Shown here: positions 1 to 7,287 of the stretch, in pieces
Position numbering within the stretch: the stretch's first letter is position 1
Layout of the letters: each line of letters begins with the position of its first letter
Origin: Paraglomus occultum
Taxonomy: Eukaryota; Glomeromycota; Glomeromycetes; Paraglomerales; Paraglomeraceae
NCBI GenBank assembly: GCA_910592205.1
Contig: CAJVPJ010001287.1
Location: 1-10,847, forward strand
Direction: 5' to 3'
DNA length: 10,847 nt
Program-made: the position numbers and the translations under genes
The notes under the pieces: generated by a model
Told to the model about the DNA's origin: nothing
Databases searched by the model: none
Seen by the model: the letters and a program-made list of their open reading frames with translations, nothing else

Positions 1-767
1 ACTAGTGGGCTCATAGCCAGTATAGGATTGAGTAGAATATTCAAAATCTGAATCGGGACCACCTGGACAGTAACTAGATACAATGACCGCAGACAATTTG
101 TTAATAAATGGTAAAGCATTTAAAGATCTTTACGCGTATAAGAGAGACTTTGACTTACACACAGACGTTGCCTGTCATTGCAATATGCGGACATCGGTGC
201 GGTTTACACATCACTGCTACCACTGCGATCTGATGTTTAAATGCCAATATCGTTAGCACAAAGATCAGTTTTCCGATCAGACTATCATTTTATAGCAACG
301 TGACTTACTCCACTTGCTGTTCTCACAGGTTTAGCTTTTAACTTTGGTAATAGTGCCTTTCTATATGCTTCAGGTATGGCAGCTATTATATCAACCAATT
401 TCGGTTGATTTTTTAATTTATTTCTCTTCGAGTACTTTGTCTTTAAGCCATTGAGATTAACGTCTTTATTGTTCTCATGTGCAGTAATTAGCTCGTTGAC
501 TATTTCTGCGCAAGCCTTCACCATCAACTCTGTCTTTACAAAAAATGATATAAGAAAATGGTCCACATGGGCGGGCGTAAAGGCACACAAAGTGTGGTTA
601 TTGATAATACCTGAGTGGGACCTTTATTCCACAGAACAAGAACCGATCCGATCATAGATGCATTCAGAAGAAAAGTTTGAAACGTCAATTGATTATGCAA
701 TGTATAGAATGGTTTTTTCTACATCATATACTGTATAATCCATACCCTTTCTCTGTGTGGAGGCCAT
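1..767 (-). CDS. ELP3: Elongator complex catalytic subunit ELP3, 5' portion (partial)
   Basis: ELP3 is the radical-SAM/acetyltransferase subunit of Elongator, which starts the cm5U-type modification of wobble uridines in tRNA. Four exons can be read on the minus strand: 767-746, 529-309, 229-159 and 73-1, the last running off the window. Together they give about 129 residues. The 22-base first exon encodes MASTQRK and ends in phase 1 before gtatgg. Its G joins AG after acag to make Glu, giving [16 protein letters not shown]. The next introns are GGA|gtaagt...catcag|ATC (phase 0) and GT|gtaagt...tctag|T (phase 2). Hallmarks are [12 protein letters not shown], then [28 protein letters not shown] and [13 protein letters not shown]94, C104 and C107 fit the three cysteines that bind the 4Fe-4S cluster. 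The acetyltransferase half lies outside the window. No frame damage is seen. Family identity is very secure; the tiny first exon is inferred from phase and homology. Confidence 0.96.
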
Positions 768-2628
768 ATTATTTGATGGATACGGAAATTCCAGTTGGGA
801 AATTTTTATAGTGCAGCATAACGACCGATGATTGGCTGCGGCTGAAAGCATGACGTACATTGTATGAACATAACAGAAATTCTGGCATAAAATCAGGCTT
901 ACTGTTATGTTTAATGGATTGTTAGTAGATTGGTTACAGGAATGGGATCGAGTAATATCTTTATTTTATATTATCTTTGTATCATAATAGACCAATAAAA
1001 CGAGCAAATTGTTTATTTTGTTGTTTCCTAAAAGACACGTCGTTGGCGAAGTGTTAACTGCCTTTTCCCGTTATCATTGAACTTGTCATTAATTCTAATA
1101 AGATTGGTATCATAATTCTTTGCACACAATAGAATAGTATATTTCCTCCAACCGACGATTGGGTTGCCATCATAATAATAAGCAAATTTTATAGACTAAA
1201 TTTCAAGGCCGTATACTTTCGCTCTCAAAATTTTGTGCATAGTTCTACCAGAACTGGTTTTTTTATTCATTGCATTATTTCAAATGGCACACAAATGAAG
1301 AAATTTTGGAAATTTTGCTGACAGGGTCAATAGTAATTGGGGGATGTCTACCACACCAATACTATATGTTTAATTATCACTCGGCAGAATGGAAAATGGG
1401 TAATATTAGTTATAATAACGTATGAAAAAGCACATGAGCCCAGGCTCATTACTGTAGTATTTTCTAGGCAGTCGGCCTTTTTCTAAATAATTTTGATAGC
1501 TCTATAAAAACGCGCTACAAGCTTTATTTAAAAAAGTGAAAGGAACACTATATTAACTTTCATAAACTGGATTATCGACTTAATTTAGCCATTGAGCAAT
1601 ATAACTTTTGTTCAGATACAATAATAGAACTACTACTATTAGAGCAACTATAAATAATAATCCTTAATCAAAGAGCGTATTTATTGCACGCCCCGTTTAT
1701 CTAGGTCAAAAATATGGCTTGTTTATACAGCCATATTCCATACTTAATGGCGAGAGCGAATCTAACAACTTCAAATCTTATGTTCGTGCTTGCAATATAC
1801 GCTTAATTAATTGTTCAATAAGTCTATTGTTTGAGATACTTCAAAAAATCCAATCGCGTATACTTTACTTTTTGCAGACTATTTATAATTTTGCAAACAC
1901 GTGAATTATTATTATGTGTATTGGTCGAATTTAAGGTATTGTACATGTATAATAACGTAATATTCCGGTTCTTACGTTGTGAGTGTTTGTATAGTGAAGC
2001 ATCCAAAGTCTCTTTGAGTTTTGATCATTGGACATGTTGTCGGCTCAAGTTGATGAATTGTGACATACTTATCATCACATTCTGCTATGCTATAGTTAAT
2101 TATAAATAATTCGCGCTAAGTCATTGTCAACCCAACATCTTACAGACTTGCAACGTCGGAGAACACATAAACGATTGGAATATATGTACTATATGTGGCT
2201 CGTTTGAACTCTGTCACGACTTAGGTTTTATTTTATGCTCTACCATCAAACTACGGGCGCAGGGCGAAGGGTCAAATTTAATGATAAGAGACGAATGCAT
2301 GCTGGTTACGTAATTTCCTTATAGAATAAGCGATGTACACAAAAAACCGTATCATTTTTTTCAGAGAGAGAGAAAGAAATCTACTAATCCGCTCTTGGGA
2401 AGTGTGTAATCGAATATTCAATATTTAATCGTAAGATTCATACGCGGTCATATTCTTTGTATAGGAACCCTAACGCTGGAGTGACATAATACAAGTGCGC
2501 GACCGAGCCAGTATAATCTAATTGAATAATGAAATCGAAGGCCATAGCCGAACACCAAGATCTTAGAAACGAAAGAATGACATCACACATAACAAAAAAT
2601 TTGAACTCCATTATTTCACGTATGCTCT

Positions 2629-2675
2629 ATTACAAATTGTAATAAAAATATTTTTATAACACAATTTTATTGTAA
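2629..2675. repeat. Cluster of AT-rich inverted repeats
   Basis: Two abutting symmetric elements can be read directly. At 2629-2643, 7-base arms (ATTACAA and TTGTAAT) flank one central base. At 2642-2657, ATAAAAATATTTTTAT is a perfect 16-base palindrome. A third pair of short arms (ACAAT and ATTGT) follows within about 20 bases. They could form cruciforms or simply reflect base composition. No function is claimed. Confidence 0.5.
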
Positions 2676-2722
2676 ATAGTCATATTATAACGAGCGTGGA
2701 CTGTGTATAACGATGACACAGC

Positions 2723-2885
2723 AAAGTCCGGTTTAACGAAGATTTTATTAACTTAGAAAACTATTGAGTGGTAAGACAAATGTAGAGAATTAATAGAAAC
2801 GTAAATAAATAAATTTTACTGTAATGAAGTTTACGTTATCTCATATAAAATACGTTATTGAGATAAAAAGTCCGCTTTAACAAAG
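2723..2885. repeat. Near-direct repeat pair (19 bases, 17 identical) and a small hairpin
   Basis: Positions 2723-2741 and 2867-2885 share AAAGTCCG, one variable base, TTTAAC, one variable base, then AAG. The copies start 144 bases apart. Just before the second copy, an 8-base stem (TTATCTCA at 2836-2843 and TGAGATAA at 2859-2866) could form a hairpin with a 15-base loop. This could be a remnant of a small mobile element, but there is no terminal repeat structure or coding sequence to show it. Confidence 0.4.
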
Positions 2886-3124
2886 TTTTTTGCACTATTA
2901 ATTTTGCATTAGTTTCCGCAATGTTTAATAACAAAAAATTCAATTCAAACCACCATGGTTCTGAGCGATCACATAACAAAAAAAATTATTCTGCTTGTCG
3001 TCTCGGAGGTAGAGTCCGATTATAGAGCATTCGCGATATCCAACAAATTCGGCATGTGAGAGATGTAACATAAATAAATGTTGAACGAGATTTCTCCATG
3101 ATTGTACTTTTGAAAACTTATTCA

Positions 3125-3286
3125 ATGTCGTTACCATCAGGATCTGTTAATGATCCAGCAATTGACAACTTGGTTCGAGCCGCTTTGAAACAAGAAACGG
3201 AAAGGAACATTATGACACAAAGTAATTGTAGAAAAGTTGCCGAAAATAGACACTGGCGGGAGGTAAAATTTGGACAGCAACATTAA
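3125..3286 (+). CDS. Possible small exon or gene of unknown product
   Basis: An ATG at 3125 opens a frame of 53 residues, starting MSLPSGSVNDPAIDNLVRAA and continuing into a charged region (LKQETERN) before TAA at 3284-3286. An in-frame ATG lies upstream at 3098. Composition is more protein-like than in neighbouring frames, and there are plausible splice donors: gtaatt after ACACAAA near 3222, and gtaaaa after GGCGGGAG near 3262. This may therefore be the first exon of a longer gene. No convincing following exon was found, and the protein family is not recognised. Confidence 0.22.
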   Translation: MSLPSGSVNDPAIDNLVRAALKQETERNIMTQSNCRKVAENRHWREVKFGQQH

Positions 3287-3856
3287 TACCGAAACTTGGG
3301 AGTAAAGCGTGATGGCATTTAATATAATTATTTATAAAGTGCGATTACGTTATTCACCATTCAAAATTACGGTGAACAAAAAGCTGCGCCGTATTTTTAT
3401 AATATTTAGCAGGAAATTTATTGATATTAGTGTAAATACTGGTTTGAAATAAACACAAGAAACTCTGTCAAAGATTGAAGTCTCGAATAATCAATGGATG
3501 TCAAATACGCGATAGTAAAATTCTAATTGTTTTATTTCTGAAATTATTCACTTATTGCCAAGGTATATGATCATTTCACATTGTCGATAAAGCACTGTTC
3601 TTGCTATTAACTGCAGTAAATGTATAGTAATGTAATTAATTAAAGACTGGCAATTGTGCGATTAGCTCACCGTTTAAAGTAAAAGAAGAGAGATTACGAT
3701 CTAACGATATACGGCTGTTCATCTACACTTTATTAGTACAACATTAAAAGTATAGCCGTAAAATTTTATTTAAGATAAAGGTATTCATGACCATTCTACA
3801 CCAGGCGAATTGCGTAGGATATTTGTATTAAAATAATTTTCACTCAACGTTTAACC
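3287..3856. other. AT-rich spacer upstream of the cysteine-rich gene
   Basis: There is no coding frame of note on either strand. It presumably holds the promoter and 5' leader of the gene starting at 3857, but no clear TATA element or other site can be assigned. Confidence 0.5.
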
Positions 3857-4477
3857 ATGAAGATTTTTGCATTATCCCTCGCTCTGACTGCGATAACCTT
3901 TACTTCCGCTACATCATCCCAACTGCAAGGTAGATACAACGACACGTATGTAGCAAGGAATTTTGTCGGTCGCATCAAAGCATTTTCTTCGAAAAAATAT
4001 GTTACTACCAACACTGTGGCGATTCATATTATTATCCATGTCCGGGTGGTATTTATTGTTGCTCTACAAACTATACATACTTAGTTGACAGCTTGCGCCT
4101 TGCCTTGCAGTAATGAAGATACTGGTTGCGATAATGGTTTATGCTGCTTACCTTACCAAACTTGCCAACCTGATGGCACATGCAAGTCGTTCAAAAGTGT
4201 CGCTCCTAAAATAGATACGCAATTACCCAACAAACCTTTGGCGATGACCATTGCCGTTTTAATTATGTGTTCTGTCATATATAATGTGAATATGTCTTTT
4301 ACACTTGTAGTCATTTTATATTATTGGAATCTTTTTGGGGGAGGAGGTTTTGCCCCTAATCAATTAAGAATAATTTTTAAAAAGAAAATACGTAACAATT
4401 TGTATTATTTATGTTTTGTTAAAAATTGGCGAGAAAAGTTGTTGACGTCTCTGTCGTTATTCTCGTTTACTATATAG
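3857..4477 (+). CDS. Secreted or membrane-anchored cysteine-rich protein, frame disrupted in the middle
   Basis: The ATG at 3857 starts a classic signal peptide (MKIFALSLALTAITFTSATS). The same frame meets TAG at 4082-4084, then reopens with TACALPCSNEDTGCDNGLCC and ends at 4475-4477. Between about 3998 and 4093 a second frame carries matching cysteine-rich sequence: ICYYQHCGDS, then CPGGIYCC. The two pieces look like successive modules of the type C...C..G..CC, with 12 cysteines in all. One base missing from the A-run at 3992-3997 and one extra T at 4093-4094 would account for both frame changes. Alternatively, a 165-base intron (donor gtatgt at 3946, acceptor ttgcag at 4110) joins the outer frames in phase 2 and skips the middle module. 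The C-terminal part has hydrophobic runs (LAMTIAVLIMCSVI, then FTLVVILYY), suggesting a membrane or GPI-type anchor. It may be an extracellular, chitin- or host-facing protein, but no family is recognised. Confidence 0.65.
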
Positions 4478-5391
4478 GGAAATAGTCACGTCACTCGAAT
4501 TTGAATTAGCAATGCTCCTACCCGATTTTATAGTTTGAAATTTCGTCGAAAATACTTTTCCCGAGTTCGGTTTATGGGGGGTTATGTTACTTTTGATCAG
4601 TTTTTCCAATTAGGTTTTTATTGAAAATTATTAGCAAAGAACATTCTCCTGCAGAATTGATCTTTGCCAGGTATTTACGGCATACATTCCTATGAAAACT
4701 ACCTCTAATGATGTTGGCATGTTGAAGATATGTTATTGGGATACAGATTTCCATCATATTGCGTGGCGTGTAGTATTATCATTGCCACTTGTGCGGTTAG
4801 TCTTTACAGTAACGACAGTACGTTCGAGTGCGTGGTATTAGTATTGATATTATGTAAATAAATCATTAAGATTTAATTATTAGTGGATTGTAATATAAAC
4901 AAAATATTTGCTTGTGACTTGGGGTCATTATACGAACATTTTTGTTGGACAATTGAGATAAAATGTCTATAACATGTGTAGTGAGAAGTTGCAGCATTCA
5001 ATGCTGGACATAGCTATCAACTACTCATTTATATCATAAATTATTTATCGTTATTGACGTTTCAACGAAGACAAAAAAGAGCAAATTAATCATTGGCGTT
5101 TAGTTAATCAGAATGTGAATTTTTTAATGTGCAAAACTTAACACAGTGTACATCAAACCTGGTCATATGTGGTTTTACGTGTTCGTTATTTTGTTGTATT
5201 TATTGGTAGCATGTAATGATTGTGTTAGATAGATGATCAGGAAGTAAGATGAAATAGGATTTAACTGCTTATTCAAACACGTAATAGTAATCGAGTAGAT
5301 ATGAGCGGCGCAGCAGATCATGTGTTGTTATTGGTACATTTATAAACCGTTACCAAATCAACAGATCGCGCTGACCAAATTCAAGACAAAT
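4478..5391. other. Intergenic region with no supported gene
   Basis: It separates two plus-strand genes. A frame of about 50 codons near 4700-4860 has a hydrophobic, cysteine-containing end, but no start, splice context or family support was found. The region presumably holds the terminator of the upstream gene and the promoter of the downstream gene. Confidence 0.45.
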
Positions 5392-6515
5392 ATGCCGTTA
5401 CAGCTTAAAGTTATATTTGACCCACCTCTCTCTAAATCTTTCGAAGTAGAGGAACCAAAACTTTTGGCTATTGGTAGCGATGTCATGTCTGTTCCTGATG
5501 AAGAAATCGGAAAAGTACAAGGTTGGTTTCTCTGGATGCTTTTCATTTGGTAGAATGGTTAAATGACAAAGTAATTGATCAACCCTATCAATTAATCTTT
5601 CGGTTAGCTTCTTTCCAATTTTATTCGGGCGGAGTATCTGTCACTTCGGTAAATAGTATTCAGATAAGGATTTTAGACACGTCCATAAGATGAATGGTTA
5701 CAAGAATTCACGAACGTCTGATTAAATCTCTAGTTCGGTCCTATACCAATGACAAAAGGTAATGATAGTATACTATATCCAAAGGAAGTCGAGTTGGAAG
5801 ACGGAGACAGATTTTGTCTGGTCAAGGTGAGAAATCTTTTCGAATTTTAAAGAAACAGATTCATTTTTTCTCAAAAGCCGTATCTATACAATTGCGCCCA
5901 TATGCTGCGTAGGAAAAATATCCATTCACAGTCAGAATAGCGAACGTATCAAATACTGAACACATGTCGGACGATTCAGTTGAAAATCTCGACGAATCGT
6001 CAACCAAAGAGCTGTCATGCGATCTTCAAGATCTTTATCTTGGTGATGAAGACGACGATAGTGCGGTGGTTCATAATCGAAGTATATTTGAAGACGTGAA
6101 ATTTTGGGATCGTATAATAGAAGCTCAGAGGACAGGAAGGCTACACGGTCGTAATGATGTAACCGCAATGGTCGAGTCTGAAGAGGACGAGTTAGATGAT
6201 GATGGGACCATCTCAGCCGAGAGCAGCTATCTTGGTAGCTATGCTTCGTTTGATTCCGATGATGATGGTTCAGATACAAGGGAAAGGAAACGCTGGAAAG
6301 GAGACCGCCCTACTGTAGCCGCTGTAGCTTTGACCGGGCCCATGACCTCGCGTGGTGTACGGGAATCCGGAACTAATCAGGTAGTTACATAATCTAATAA
6401 CCTTCTTTAAACAGTAGGCATTATTAACGAGCTGTTTACATTTGAACAGTGGGAATCGCTGCGATCTTCTGTAAACACGAATATATCATTTGAAACCATG
6501 GCAGATCGTGAATGA
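5392..6515 (+). CDS. Acidic protein with a possible FHA-like N-terminal domain, four exons, one frame break
   Basis: Proposed exons are 5392-5648, 5734-5826, 5913-6354 and 6415-6515, giving about 297 residues if one base is restored. Introns are TCG|gtaaat...ctctag|TTC, AAG|gtgaga...gcgtag|GAA and CGTG|gtgtac...aaacag|TA (85, 86 and 60 bases), with phases 0, 0 and 1. Exon 1 starts MPLQLKVIFDPPLSKSFEVE. Its frame then changes at the A-run 5511-5514; one more A leads into DAFHLVEWLNDKVIDQPYQ and makes the exon end in phase 0, as the next exon needs. LLAIGSD...VPDEEI followed later by VELEDGDRFCLVKEKYPFTV resembles the edges of an FHA domain, but the usual Arg, SxxH and NG motifs are not clear. 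The rest is acidic and serine-rich (SEEDELDDDG, SFDSDDDGSD), with a basic RERKRWKGDR patch that could be a nuclear signal. The last exon reads INELFTFEQWESLRSS and stops at TGA 6513-6515. Function is unknown. Confidence 0.68.
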
Positions 6516-7287
6516 AGGAGGCTAGTAATTACAGAACCCTTATCCGGTTTCAAGCCAGTATAAAATTTGCCATCAACACGTTCAAGTATAATACAACAAC
6601 GACCAGTACATTGTTATTTTATAAAGATAGATTCACCTTGTATTCCTTATTGGCTTGTACGTTGTCATCCACTGTAAGGTAAACTTCCGACTATACAATG
6701 TTATGTTCAGATAATTCGAGACTTTTGTTTACTAATAGTAACAACAGGTGTTGGTAATTGGACACGTTCAATTATTGTTTAATGCATTCAACCATCACTT
6801 ACGACTATGGAAATTGGAGAATCGGTTCATTTAGTCGAGAAAAGTTAGTATGTGTTAATGAGCTTGGAAGGAGAATTGTCTGACATACGGTTTTGACATG
6901 TATTCGAAGTGAGTAAATTGCTATGTTATTGTTAATTATAATAAGGCAAATCGATTGAAACGCACTTTTAATATCTCTATTTATTGTTGCCCTGGAAAAA
7001 GAAAAATTCAAATATTAAGCATTAATTACATTAACTATTACTGTGTGCCGTGTTATTTGTAAGCCGGGAAAGGTGTTATATATATAGATCGTATCAAGTG
7101 AGTTGTTGAAATGGAATAGGCATAACTCAGTTAATACCTGCCCTTTACGTAGCTTAGAAGTTTTTGCCAGATGATCGCTTATTTAGTCAGCTACCTTACA
7201 TAGTATTACTTCTTATTTGCCTTTTTTTTTGGCGAAGAAGTTCTTTCACTCGGACTGGCACTATAATGAAATCCTCACCATGCGGGT
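6516..7287. other. Convergent intergenic region
   Basis: This gap lies between the 3' ends of the plus-strand acidic gene and the minus-strand membrane-protein gene. The open frames inside are short and show no protein-like composition. A nine-T run at 7222-7230 is the only notable feature. No RNA gene is visible. Confidence 0.5.

Larger units (their letters stand above)
768..3097. other. Long AT-rich intergenic region, no supported gene
   Basis: This stretch lies upstream of ELP3 and presumably contains its promoter. All six frames are broken by frequent stops, and the short open frames at 1719-2109 have low-complexity translations with no recognisable motif. A short AG run at 2363-2373, AT-rich palindromes near 2629-2680 and a near-direct repeat pair at 2723-2885 are the only structure noted. 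No tRNA, rRNA or intact mobile element is visible. Confidence 0.6.

Noticed and set aside
1719-2109. Overlapping open frames on both strands
   Set aside because: Translations are AT-driven (rich in I, L, F, Y, N, K), without motifs, splice context or recognisable homology.
3172-3181. GGTTCGAGCC, which resembles a tRNA T-loop / B box
   Set aside because: There is no matching A box, acceptor stem or anticodon arm around it, and it lies inside the small protein-like frame.
4700-4860. Open frame of about 50 codons with a hydrophobic end
   Set aside because: It has no convincing start, splice sites or link in phase to the cysteine-rich gene upstream; it could occur by chance.
5932-6279. 115-residue open frame on the minus strand
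   Set aside because: It is the antisense shadow of the acidic exon; its His/Arg richness mirrors the Asp and Ser codons on the other strand.
6381-6414. 34-base intron from CAG|gtagtt to aaacag
   Set aside because: It is too short and its phase does not match the following exon. The donor at 6355 gives a 60-base intron with the right phase.
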